Positions 11,187 to 22,700 of a DNA stretch of 64,000 bases are shown here, one piece after another. The position numbers and the translations under genes are program-made. The stretch covers positions 90,170,337 to 90,234,336 of the forward strand of contig CATIUR010000004.1 of assembly GCA_949592205.1 (NCBI GenBank), in the 5' to 3' direction. Position 1 is the first letter of the stretch. Each line of letters starts with the position of its first letter. The notes below the pieces were generated by a model. That model was not told the DNA's origin. It was given only the letters and a program-made list of their open reading frames with translations, and did no database searches. The stretch comes from Helichrysum umbraculigerum. Its lineage: Eukaryota; Streptophyta; Magnoliopsida; Asterales; Asteraceae.

Positions 11187-11420
11187 TTGGATGGTAGTAC
11201 CACTCCGCATGTGTGACCTATAAGTCAAGTTCGAATCCGTTCATCACCACATGTGGTTGATTTTTCAATATGTGATTTGTCCGATATTAGTGCTCATTGC
11301 GAGTGGGGCGGACACGTACCATCAAAATATGGTATGAGGGTCAGGGGAAAAGCATGTGGCACGTAGGTACTCATCCATCGTGAATAGGTAATTAAACCCG
11401 TAAAATAATCCGAGCGTGAA
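11187..11420 (+). mobile_element. Possible tRNA-derived SINE
   Basis: GGATGGTAGTACCACTCCGC is followed about 30 bases later by AGTTCGAATCC, matching an RNA polymerase III B box (consensus GGTTCGANTCC) at a spacing like that of tRNA-derived SINEs. The following 190 bp would be the body. I did not find a clear poly-A or poly-T tail or target duplication, so this is tentative. It does not fold into an intact tRNA that I can see. Confidence 0.35.
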
Positions 11421-12548
11421 TAATATAGCACTCATTGAGGGGTACGGTGTAAAACTAAGCCAGTTGACATAAACATGTGGAGTAGGTCAATAAAACCCGC
11501 GAGCGGCGGGTGGGTCGTGGGTTTGCAAATCCTGACCCGTCACTCATAGATGACATGTGACACCCGGTCAAAAAGGGGTCAAAATTAGGGGCCAATTTAA
11601 ACCTTAATTACTCGTACTCGGTACGCGTTAAAACAAAAGTATCCGAATATTATATATGTATTTATATATATATAATACAATGAATAAGTAATAATCGCGT
11701 ACAAACAAATCTAAAAGAACGCGCAAACTTAAATACGGACGTTGGTGAAAAACATTTTTAAATAATGTATTATTAACGAGAATAATAATTATTTACTTGA
11801 TTGAAATTTTAAATACATTTTGTACACTGAAAACTATCCGTCAAAGTAAGTTGAAACAAAGTTATATTTTTATAACTCATTAAAAGTATTTTTACGAAAT
11901 ACTTCAATTGAAAACATATACGATTTTATAATTGTAAAATTATCATTTGAAAACATTATACTACATTACGATCGGGTAAACAAACACGGGTCTAAAATGA
12001 CTAACTAACCTCAATAATTATATACTCCCACCCAACTCAAATAATTGAGCAGACTCAATTATTTGTTTCATTTTTCTTCTCCTTCTCCTCCCTGTGGTCG
12101 ATCGACAGAAGCAGCAAGGAGCAAAGGCAGTAAGAGTTTCATCATCATCTTCTTCATCATCAGATCATCATCATCATCTCTGTATCATCATCATCTTCGC
12201 AGCATCATCGTCATCACCATAATAACATCATTGTGAGGAACCTCTTTTTACTTCAATTTCTTCTATAAAACTTGTAACATTATATAATGTGAAAGATCAA
12301 ACTAGTAAAATAAAGAAGTTGGTGATGATAATTTTTGAACCCAAAAACTTAGTCTGTACAAATATTTTAGCATATGCATAGGTAAAATCAATGTATGAAA
12401 TCACTTGAAGGAACACATGTAATGTAACCATAACACTTGTGAAAGATTTAAACTCGAAACATATAACGAAAACTTAGAAAAATTTCGATTGAAATCATTG
12501 ACACAGACTGAATTACAGTACAGAGAAACCGAACCCGAACGGGTGAGG

Positions 12549-15236
12549 TGTCGCACCCCCAAATTATGATGCGGAAGCGGGTCGATTCGGGGCGCGACTA
12601 ATCAAATATCAAGCACACAAGTTATACAATGAACGACTCTATATGCGTCGTTTTACAAAATACATTGATATTATAAAAGTTTTACAGTGTTATAATATAG
12701 TTTACAAAAGCTCTTGAGTCAAATGATAGAGATTCTATGGCATAACTAAATTATACAAAATATAGTAATGCATGACAATCTCTTGATGTCTGAATGCGAC
12801 TCGAGCTAATGGGCATCCTGAATGGCAGACCTACTGCTGCTGAGAACCTGAGAATACACGCTAAAATGATCAGCTAAAAGCTGGTGAGCTCACAGGTTTA
12901 ATGATAAAGTGTAATGTATGAACCGCAAGATTTAAGTATAAATATTTGTAATTAAACAAATAAGTAAATGATAAAAGATGTATATAACTGTCATGAGCAC
13001 ATAGTCTGAGCTTAACTGAGATGTCAGGATCACAATTAAGTGCCTGAGCGAGGGTGCCTCTATGCGTATGCCTAATCAACATACGTATGAACAAATGATA
13101 ATGCGTCCGTTTGACCAGTCAGTGCTTGCTGACCCGGACGGGGATTGTCAGTCCCATATGGATCCATACACTAACATTCACGCTACCAAGTATTACCAAA
13201 CTATGTTTGAGGACTTAAAATGATTAGATGAGTAACTCATACAGAATATAGTGATATTTGATACTTGCGTTCACATGTAAAATAAAACAGAGCATGTATC
13301 TCACCCCTAGGTAAAAGCATTTAAAATAGGGGCTATGAGACTCACCTGAGCCTAATGAGATGCTAACAAGCACAAATGATGGTTTACAAGAGAAATGATG
13401 TCGTTCAATCGACTGAAACCTGCAGGGCGTCTTTGACGCGCAAGGTTTTGATAAATGATTAGATTATTGAAACCTGCCAGGCATATTAAACGCGCAAGGT
13501 TAAATTGATTAGATGACACAACGGACCATCTATGCTAGTTATCCCATTAACTAGTTATGACCAAATACTTTGGTTAATGATTATGTTTGAGTTTGTGAAA
13601 ATGTATACGGATCGTTGGTGATTGATTGAAATAATAATTCTTCAATTATTATTACTACTTTCATTTGTTGTGAACTTATAAAAGCATATTTGAAGTGTTT
13701 AAATGTTGTATCGTATAAGTATGAAATATGTCGCGATGTCCGACACTTAGTGTAAACCTTTAGTTTTAAGTTTATGGAAAAACGGGGGTCCGAAAACTAA
13801 AATATGCCATTTTCGACTCTTAGATAACTCCGGATGGCCTAAAACTGACTAGGCTAAGGTACTTAGCCTTGACCATTGGGTTGTTTTTGAATGACCGTGC
13901 GAATTTGAGCCCAATCCGTTACAATAAATTTTTCATCGAGAAGCAAATCTGTTCTGTTTTAACTAGAATTCGCCGGGCTAGTTTATTGATCCGTTGGATC
14001 ATGAAATATAAAGGGGGATCTTCAATTTAAAGTACACGCCGTGTTCTTTGGTTTTAAAGGACGCGCCGCGTACGACTAGTACACGCCGTGTTCTTTGGTT
14101 TTGAAGGACGCGCCGCGTACGACTAGTACACGCCGTGTTCTTTGGTTTTGAAGGACGCGCCGCGTACGACTAGTACACGCCGTGTTCTTTGGTTTTGAAG
14201 GACGCGCCGCGTACGACTAGTACACGCCGTGTGGATCATGTTTTCTGGGTCTGTAACGAGTCTGTTCGATCCAAGCTTTACCCAAACCCATTTTAAATCC
14301 GCAACTAACCAACAAACACCTATTCTAACATAAATACATGATAATATATGCTAATTAAACTCGAAATTATAAGAAAATAGTTAGCGATTTCTTACGTATT
14401 AAAATGGAACCGAAAATGGAATTTGATGATGATGATGATGAATGATGAAGATGATCACGATGATGATGATGATTCTGCTTGATTGTTGTTGTTGTTAAAT
14501 TGTTGTTGTTGTTTGATTTTTGAAACCGAGCGAGAGAGAGCCGAGAGATTGAGATGGAGAGTTTGAGAATGAAATGAAAATGAAACGAGGAAATGGTTTT
14601 GGGTCTGGCCGGCTCCAATAATTGGAGTCGGTTGGGCTCAAATCGCAGTACAAAATACCCGTGTTTTTGTACCCGATCGTAAAAGTAGTATAACGTTTTA
14701 AATTGATAAATTCCTAAAAATGAAATCGTACTTACTTTTATTGGAAGTATTTCATAAAAATACTTCTAGTGAGATAAAATAATATATCTTTGTTTTACGT
14801 TTGAGAGACGGATATTATTTGGACGATTTAGTCGTTTTTGAGAAAATGAAATAAAACGAATATGTTTTATTATAATCCAAGTCAATAATAATTATCATTT
14901 TTAATAATAATATATTATTTATAATTGTTGTCGCGAATGATTTGATTTTGTACGATACGAATACTTTACATATTATCAAAATAATATATAAAGAATAATG
15001 AGTTGTATTAAATAATAATTTCATATTACTTAATATTTGTTTTTCACCAACGCCGTATATATGAATCGGAAATTTGGCCGATTTGAAATTGCACGATTAA
15101 ATATAATCGCGTACTGATATATATTCAACAATATATATATTGATACATACAATTAGCCTAATACTTAGCACTAATTACATGTATTTCTAAATGATTAGGA
15201 ACTAAAAAAACTAGTCCTAATTTGACGGGTGTCACA
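12549..15236 (+). mobile_element. Long solo LTR, copy B, nested in copy A
   Basis: A 2,688-bp LTR starting TGTCGCACCCCCAAATTATG and ending GACGGGTGTCACA, flanked by TGAGG on both sides (12544-12548, 15237-15241). It belongs to the same family as copy A but is inserted in the opposite orientation. It contains the 47-bp minisatellite at 14031-14232. Short open frames inside are not coding. Confidence 0.9.
14031..14232. repeat. 47-bp minisatellite, 4.3 units
   Basis: Units start at 14031, 14078, 14125, 14172 and 14219 (last partial). Each unit holds two GC-rich palindromes, ACACGCCGTGT and ACGCGCCGCGT. The first unit differs by one base in its centre; the others look identical. It lies mid-LTR in copy B. 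Confidence 0.95.
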
Positions 15237-15241
15237 TGAGG

Positions 15242-15369
15242 AAACAAACCCGAACGGGTAAGGTTGCATACCCGATCGGGTATGGACCTATACCCGAACG
15301 GGTGATTCCCTAAACCCTGACGGGTGGGAATTGGCACCCATACGGGTGAGTTGAAAGACCCGAATGGGT
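15242..15369. repeat. Degenerate palindromic minisatellite (CCCGAACGGGT) in copy A
   Basis: Six variants of the palindrome ACCCGNNCGGGT at spacings of about 20-25 bp, with one more just left of the copy B insertion (12533-12545). Copy B therefore landed inside this array. Confidence 0.85.
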
Positions 15370-15466
15370 ATGTGTTAATCCTTGTTACTTACTTTCCTCA
15401 TATGAAAATTTCCATAATTAGTAACTTTTATTAATGATATATTATTATTATAATTAATAGTAATAT

Positions 15467-15468
15467 TA

Positions 15469-15528
<60 letters not shown>

Positions 15529-15568
15529 ATTATTATTATTATTATTATTATCATTATTATTATAATTA

Positions 15569-15641
<73 letters not shown>
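15467..15641. repeat. Compound microsatellite (ATT)n then (AT)n
   Basis: About 95 bp of ATT/TTA repeats followed by about 68 bp of AT repeats, inside copy A. The long Ile-rich and Asn-rich open frames here are artefacts of the repeat. Confidence 0.95.
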
Positions 15642-15646
<5 letters not shown>

Positions 15647-16462
15647 TACAACGACAAATAATACGGGTATAAATATATATAGATTCGGATAAATATATAT
15701 CTACAACGAAACAACGAAATTATATACGATATAACTCGTACGTTTTATATATGAACTTTTTCAAAATATACAATGAAACGAGTATAAAAATAATATCTTT
15801 TTGAAAATTATTATTTCAAAATCATCACCAACAAATCGTACCCATTTTAACTCAAAGCAATCAAATTATTAACATAATTTCAAGTACTTATGTTAATATA
15901 TCTTGCGTTTAGGACGCTAGAGGTTACTAGTCGGAGAACCTTATCGCTTAATTTCTGCTTTGCACGGCTAGACTCGGGTGAGTTTCACAGCCCCACTTTT
16001 ACTGTTTTTAAACTTGGGGTGAGATACAATGCTTACTTGTTTTCGTAATCATATGTTATTTGATTAGTTAATTTGATTATTAACTCAGGGAATTAAATGA
16101 TTATTTAATTCGGTTAACTATGTTAGTTACATTGTAACGTTACCATTATTGGTCTTGATTTTCATTGTTCGGGTGTTGCACGAGTGTTTTAATTCGGGAA
16201 AGTCCTCATCATTGCATGGTTCGTTAACTTAATAAGGGACGATTACTAAAGGATAGTACTATCATGGGAGTGACGTCCCCGTCCGGGTTGCTAGCTACAA
16301 CCATGTACAAACGGGCACTTTAGTAGTTGTTATGGGTGTTGACACCGTTCGGGAGGCAGAAAATCGGGTTAGGCCTCGAACCATGGCTCAGTGCAATACA
16401 ATGACATAGTCGGTATAATAAAGCATTGTTCGAAAACCTACGTTGGTTCCATCAATGTTCAG

Positions 16463-16773
16463 AACCATGATTTAAACAATATAATCAAACAATGATTTTT
16501 AACCAAATAAGGTCACCGAACAATGATTAAAACAATTAAGTTTTCAAAACAATGATTTAACCTATTAAGGTTACCGAACAATGATTAAAACAATTAAGTT
16601 TTCAAAACCATGATAGGTTAAATCATTGTTTTGAAAACTTAATTGTTTTAATCATTGTTCGGTAACCTTAATAGGTTAAATCATTGTTTTGAAAACTTAA
16701 TTGTTTTAATCATTGTTCGGTGACCTTATTTGGTTAAAAATCATTGTTTGATTATATTGTTTAAATCATGGTT
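16463..16773. repeat. Perfect 146-bp inverted repeat (hairpin) in copy A
   Basis: 16463-16608 and 16628-16773 are exact reverse complements as far as I can read, with a 19-base loop. Each arm contains two tandem units of about 58 bp carrying ACCGAACAATGATTAAAAC. Copy C has related AACCGAACAATGAT motifs at 38160-38260 but no inverted arm, so the inversion is private to copy A. Confidence 0.92.
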
Positions 16774-17191
16774 CGGTTATAACATTTTATTATCGTCGGA
16801 TAATCTTGTTGATCACATCAATGTTTATGCTAAACCTGTGAGATTCACCGGCTTTATAGCTGACCTTTTAGTGTTGTATTCTCAGGTGAACAGCAATAGT
16901 AGGATGGCCCTCAGGATAAGCTATCTAATCACGAGTCGCATGCATCCATTTATACATGAAGATTTTCTTGCATTATATTTTGTATAATGGTTATGTATTA
17001 AAATCTTCGAAATCAATTGCGAACTTGTTATTATTGTAAACTCATATCTTGAAAACTTTGTAATACTTTTGAAATATTATAAACGTATCATATAGAGTCG
17101 TTTGCTTGTAATCTTGGTGTTTTGATATTTGATTAGCCACACCCAAATCATCGCTTCCGCAAATCATAAAAATTGGGGGTGTGATATGACA

Positions 17192-17511
17192 TCCCTAATG
17201 GCAATTGATTGGACGTATGTATTGGAAATGGACTTAGTGTAGTGGCTTGATTAAGTGTTTGTTACATATTGTTTTCTCTTCCATACTACGTTTCCGGACT
17301 TTGAACAACTCTTTATTTCCTCGTACGGTTGACAATCAACATAGGATATTACAAACGTTGATGAGATAATTATGTTTGGTGCACGTTTAGGGATTTGAAA
17401 AACAACATATCAATTTGGAATTTAGAGTTAAGTGACACAAATAAGCCAGTAATATCAAATGGCAATTGATCTAGGCATCTAGCCATATGTAAGACTATTA
17501 ATTAAGAGGTC
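17192..17511. other. Intergenic, nothing recognised
   Basis: About 320 bp between copy A and the next MITE; no feature seen. Confidence 0.4.
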
Positions 17512-18581
17512 GTTGGTTCTCAAATTTTGTGAGAGACAAATGTTTATGTGAGAACGGTGAGAACACATCATAGTCGTCCATCCTATTTGATCAAAATACC
17601 CCATTTTCAAGGTGGCCTTTTTGTAAATAACAACATTTCTAAAGTGGTTAATGTTTACTTTTTATTGTTTCACACAAGTTTGTGAAATATGAAGCTTAAA
17701 AACAAGGGAAATTAAGAAAAATGCCACTTTTTTCAAGATAATATATCGTTTTGCCCTTTCCGAAAAAAAGTTGACGATATACCACCCCCAATCGCAAAAG
17801 CAAATAAATTTTGCGACTGGGTTTCTTGCTTTTTGCGATTGCACTAGTAATCGAGTCGTTTGGCCGAGTAGCGGAAAAAAACTGAGATTTTGCGTTTGCA
17901 CTTAGGCCCAGTCGCAAAAAGCAAAAAATACTTGCGATTTGCTTTTGCACCAGTAATCGAGTCGTTTGGCCGAGTAGCGGAAAAAAACTGAAATTTTGCG
18001 TTTGCACCTAGGCCCAGTCACAAAACGCAAAAAATATTTGCGTTTTGCGATTTGCTCTTGCATTACACTATGCTCGACAATCACTACCGATTTGCTCTTA
18101 CGATTCTTTAATATTGTAATGCAAAAGCAAATCGCAAATATTTTTTGCTTTTTGCGACTGGGCCTAGGTGCAAACGCAAAATCTCAGTTTTTTTCCGCTA
18201 CTCGGCCAAACGACTCGATTACTAGTGCAATCGCGAAAAGCAAGAAACCCAGTCGCAAAATTTATTTGCTTTTGCGATTGGGGGTGGTATATTGTCAACT
18301 TTTTTTCGGAAAGGGCAAAACGATATATTATCTTAAAAAAGTGGCATTTTTTTTAATTTCCCTAAAAACAATCATAAATTAAGCTTCACCATGTAGAAAC
18401 TTTTGTGAACAAAAAAAAAAAAAAAGAACTTCACTCTTTATAAACTGATGTAAATGTCTCGTCTGAAGTTCAACTTAATTACAATGACACCTTGAAAATA
18501 GGTATTTTGATCAAATATGATGGATGACTAGGATGTGTTCTTAGCATTCTCACGTAATTTTTATTCTCACAAGAACTCAAC
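17512..18581. mobile_element. MITE with long inverted repeats, interrupted by a Mutator-like element
   Basis: Left part (17512-17705) begins GTTGGTTCTCAAATTTTGTG. Right part (18372-18581) in inverse begins GTTGAGTTCTTGTGAG. The arms stay related through CATCCTATTTGATCAAAATACC to GAAGCTTA, about 190 bp each. The foldback 17706-18362 sits at the centre. The target duplication of this outer MITE was not identified. Confidence 0.7.
17706..18362. mobile_element. Mutator-like foldback MITE, copy 1
   Basis: 657 bp, starting GGGAAATTAAG and ending CTTAATTTCCC-type sequence, with inverted repeats over most of its length. Flanked by the perfect 9-bp duplication TAAAAACAA (17697-17705, 18363-18371), typical of Mutator-like elements. 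The interior carries several copies of a block containing ACTCGGCCAAACGACTCGAT. The open frames of about 60-130 codons in it are repeated in both orientations and are not genes. Confidence 0.93.
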
Positions 18582-18866
18582 CTTATAAAACATACATAGA
18601 ACACAAAAAATTAAAAAGATCTCGATTCTCGAATGACTAAATGTCAAATTAATTTACATTGAACTAATGTTGGTTCACAATCCAGTATTCACACAGCCTT
18701 GCCTAATTGCCTTGGGTTCTTTGGGCTTCTACTATTAATTAAAGGCCCATAAACAAAATGACCTTGTATTCAAGTACTGATTCATTGGGCCAATTTTTGA
18801 AAACAAGGTTCATTATCGGGCTAAAGATAATTCTCTTATTTGGTGAAAGTACCAGCAATCATAATT
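18372..18866. other. Spacer between the two foldbacks; includes a dispersed repeat copy
   Basis: 18372-18581 is the right arm of the outer MITE. 18720-18835 is the partner of 9862-9985. No gene seen. Confidence 0.6.
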
Positions 18867-19524
18867 GGGAAATTAAAAAAAATGCCACTTTTTTTAAGAT
18901 AATATATCGTTTTGCCCTTTCCGAAAAAAAGTTGACAATATACCACCCCCAATCGCAAAAGCAAATAAATTTTGCGACTGGGTTTCTTGCTTTTCGCGAT
19001 TGCACTAGTAATCGAGTCGTTTGGCCGAGTAGCGGAAAAAAACTGAGATTTTGCGTTTGCACCTAGGCCCAGTCGCAAAAAGCAAAAAATATTTGCGATT
19101 TGCTTTTGCATTACAATATTAAAGAATCGTAAGAGCAAATCGGTAGTGATTGTCGAGCATAGTGTAATGCAAGAGCAAATCGCAAAACGCAAATATTTTT
19201 TGCGTTTTGTGACTGGGCCTAGGTGCAAACGCAAAATTTCAGTTTTTTTCCGCTACTCGGCCAAACGACTCGATTACTGGTGCAAAAGCAAATCGCAAGT
19301 ATTTTTTGCTTTTTGCGACTGGGCCTAAGTGCAAACGCAAAATCTCAGTTTTTTTCCGCTACTCGGCTAAACGACTCGATTACTAGTGCAATCGCAAAAA
19401 GCAAGAAACCCAGTCGCAAAATTTATTTGCTTTTGCGATTGGGGGTGGTATATCGTCAACTTTTTTTCGGAAAGGGCAAAACGATATATTATCTTGAAAA
19501 AAGTGGCATTTTTCTTAATTTCCC
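18867..19524. mobile_element. Mutator-like foldback MITE, copy 2 (inverted to copy 1)
   Basis: 658 bp flanked by the perfect 9-bp duplication ATCATAATT (18858-18866, 19525-19533). It is the reverse complement of copy 1 with only a handful of differences, for example CGGCC in copy 1 versus CGGCT at about 19366. Separate duplications show that both are independent insertions rather than one duplicated segment. Confidence 0.93.
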
Positions 19525-19781
19525 ATCATAATTCATATATTAAAATCACCCAAACTCTTTTACGAAATAATCCCAAAAGAAAAAATTCATAAAAGAAATG
19601 CAGGAAACCGTAAATGAATTTTGATTGTTTTGTATAAAGGGTGACAAATAAATACTTGACTGATTCTTTCTAGAAATTGTTTCTTAGTCAGCCCAAGCTT
19701 CGGTTGGTTCGCGAATATGCATCCTCAATCCTGGACTGAAAAAAATAAAAAAATGGAAACCTGCCATGTAAATACAAAGAA

Positions 19782-22700
19782 TTATTGAGCCTTGCACTCT
19801 GCAGGCATCACCTTATATCTCACGGTGTCTTTACAATACGAGTAATACATATGTTTACTCCTAACCCAATTCAAACCATCCATCTGTTGTTTAGATAGCT
19901 TTGCATACTCTTGTCCGTCCACAGGATCCAAGCTCGAAACTGTTGCAGTCTTGAAACATCCAGCAGTATTCGATGACGAATTTGTTTTCTGCATCGAGCA
20001 TCCTACAATTTCTAGTTCTCCTAATGATGCTATAAATGGTGCGTACTTATAGTTCACAGGGTACTTTCCTCCATTAGTTGCCCACTCTGAAGCATCCCAT
20101 ATGGTCGTGTATAATGACATTGGCTTTGATGGGTACACATATGAAATGGCTTGATTGTAGATCACCTCTCTTACAGGTATGTTGTCTACTAGAAACCTGA
20201 TCATATAATTAATTTAAAATTCTTCAGATACTGCTACAAATTTGCTAAATTGTACACACATAAAAAGTGCATACTGTAGAATAATAATTTGTTTAATTAG
20301 AAGAAATTGAGTAATTAATTAAGGATAAATAGTTTACACTTTAAAGCGTGAACATCTTTCTTTATAGTTGTATGTGTGAATTGAACTTCTCTTGGCATGT
20401 TATACTTTGATTTTCAGTCTTATATATGTGTATGTTTACAAAATTTGAAGTGTGAATGTTGCAAAAACTAGCCATTTTGGTCAGGTGGTTAACCAGGGTG
20501 CATCAAGAAGTTAAATTTTAAGAACTTACACAATGTGGTGGTTGTTCCAAAGGATGGTGTATTGATGAAAGTCTTGAGTGGGATCAAACCACAAGTAAAC
20601 CTTTTCTTCTCTTCCAGTATGTACACTTCCATTTCCATACATATTTGTTTGAAGAACCCATTGCCTTCTTTTCGAATAGCCGAGCAACTCAAAGTCAACC
20701 TCATCATGGTTTTTTGGATATACATCTGCGTTCGACATCTGAACATGCATGCATGCCACAAAATCAAATGATGCCATCTTCTTAATTAATTAGATAAAAT
20801 TACTACAGATTTACGGGTAAAAAAGACTCCAACTTAGAAACCAGTGTTTAATTTTCTAGTGAAGAATCAGTTGAGACTTACATAGAAAGCTAGCACTACT
20901 CCTGAAGTAAACCCTGCTGGCAACTTGATGGCAGCACTAAAGAATCCATGGTAGTATTTGTTCTTTGAAATCAATCCAGACCCTGATTATGTATAAAAAA
21001 AATATATTAAGAATCAACAAAACAAGCATATGTGTATACACAAAAACTTGTATATGTACTTTGAATAGTTATGGTCAGAAATATATCTTAAGAAGTACTA
21101 TCTTCTGCTACTTTCTTAATTACCTGTGTTTTTGTCTAGAATGATATCAACATATGATCCATTGCTTTTAAGATGAACATTTGGTGCTCCAAATAATGTA
21201 GACATCCCTTGAGTAAATGGAATACTGTTGGATTAATCGGTTTATTAGTCACGTTAAAATGCATGGCATGAAGTTGCCTGGCTGAAAGTTTAATGAGTAT
21301 TTTGTGATTTTATTAATTATGTTTTAATTAATAGTTTTATTAGTTTGAAATGGTACTAGCTTGACCGAATCTAATGCATATGTACGTTGGAGGTGTATGG
21401 GTCAAGTAGTTGACCGGTTCTTTAGGTGAACGTGGCTTTATTGGTTCTCTTCATGTACCCACGTTTTTGTCTTATAAGGCTGCTATATATATGCCTTATG
21501 TTATTAATAAAAGTAGAAGACAGATTACAATGTAGTCATACGTGGGTTTTTGTTGGCTGCATTTTGCAGCAGTTTGTTTTTCTCTGTGTAGTGTTTTTTC
21601 CTTTTACTTTTGTGAGTTAATTAAGTGTGAGAGTTGCTCTTTGTTTACCAACACTTGGTATCAGAGCGAGAAGATCTTTGAGGGACCGTAACAAAACAAA
21701 GGTTTGAAGAACTACAAACAACAACAACTTCTCTTGATCAATATGTTCCAGTTTGATAGAGACTAACCGGTGCGGGAAAAGACGAACGGTAGAGATCCGT
21801 CGAAACAGGGAGGTTTTGGATCTGATTCGTTTTGCAGGTGCAAGAAAAACGGGAAAGCGGGTTGCTAGTTTTCTTTGTAGGTGGAATAAGTCTCTCGGAA
21901 CAGAGTTGATCGGAAGAGTTGAAGTTGTCTCAAAGTGAAAGGGGTGTTAGTCCAGTTCGACAGCAGGTTCCATTCTTGATCAAGTAGTTCTGTGTTGAAT
22001 GGTGCCTAACCAGTAGTGAAGAATTCAAGCGGAAGAAATCAAAACCAGGTGGGTTGTTTGGTTTGGCTTGCTCGTGGGTAAAAGAAAACGGAAGAAGTGG
22101 GTGTAACTTTGTTTTTCTTGACTGGTGGAAGAGGAACCTCGGAACGGGTGATCGGAAAAAGGATGGGGAGGGCTGTCATAATAAGTATGAGGAGGATAGA
22201 TTAACCGGTGATGCGTGAAACGAACGGAAAGGATCCGTCAAAGCAGGTGGTTTTGGATTTGGTTCGTTTCGCGGGTGAAGGAAAACGGGAAAGGTGGTTA
22301 TGACCTTGTTTTCTTGAACGGTGGAAGAGGCTCTCAAAATGTTGCTCGGGAACAAAGAAGCTTCTAGCTATCAAGGAGTGTCGTCAACGGTGTGGGGCTG
22401 TCACAAAGGGATGGAAAGAAGACAGTCGGACCGAGACAAGGAAGAAAAACACGGATTGTAAACATTGTGGCTTTGGCGGTTCGCATCGGGAGACTTTGGA
22501 CGTGACTGGGGAGAGGTCGGATTGTCCGGGAGAAGTCGGGATGGTGAAGAACGTGTCTGGGATAAAAGTCACGGGAGATGTTTCAAGTGTAGTGAACAAA
22601 CCGATTAAGGGGGTGATTGTTGGATTAATCGGTTTATTAGTCACGTTAAAATGCATGGCATGAAGTTGCCTGGCTGAAAGTTTAATGAGTATTTTGTGAT

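Larger units (their letters stand above)
11556..17186 (-). mobile_element. Long solo LTR, copy A (interrupted by copy B)
   Basis: Read on the minus strand it starts TATCACACCCCC (from TGTCACACC by mutation) at 17186 and ends GGGTGTCACA at 11556. It is flanked by TGACA on both sides (11551-11555, 17187-17191), a perfect 5-bp duplication. Removing copy B and its duplication leaves about 2.94 kb. Its 5' part matches copies B and C (TCACACCCCC, GCGGAAGCG, CTAATCAAATATC). There is no adjacent retroelement interior. LTRs this long occur in some Gypsy lineages such as Tat/Ogre/Retand; the lineage here is not proven. Confidence 0.85.

Noticed and set aside
11217..11240. Possible functional tRNA gene around the B-box-like motif
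   Set aside because: I cannot form the acceptor, D and anticodon stems; a SINE head is the better reading, and even that is tentative.
14031..14232. Regularly spaced repeats resembling a CRISPR array
   Set aside because: Units are contiguous with no unique spacers and sit in a plant LTR. The same applies to the 55-bp array at 59788-60062.
15375..15714. Long Ile-rich and Asn/Tyr-rich open frames
   Set aside because: They translate a compound ATT/AT microsatellite and carry no other coding signal.
16463..16773. Hairpin as a conserved microRNA precursor
   Set aside because: The arms are perfectly paired over 146 bp and internally duplicated, unlike the imperfect short stems of plant miRNA precursors. 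A silencing-type inverted repeat is more plausible.
17662..19592. Many overlapping 60-130-codon frames with similar peptides on both strands
   Set aside because: They are produced by the internal repeats of the two foldback elements, appear in both orientations and lack any domain.
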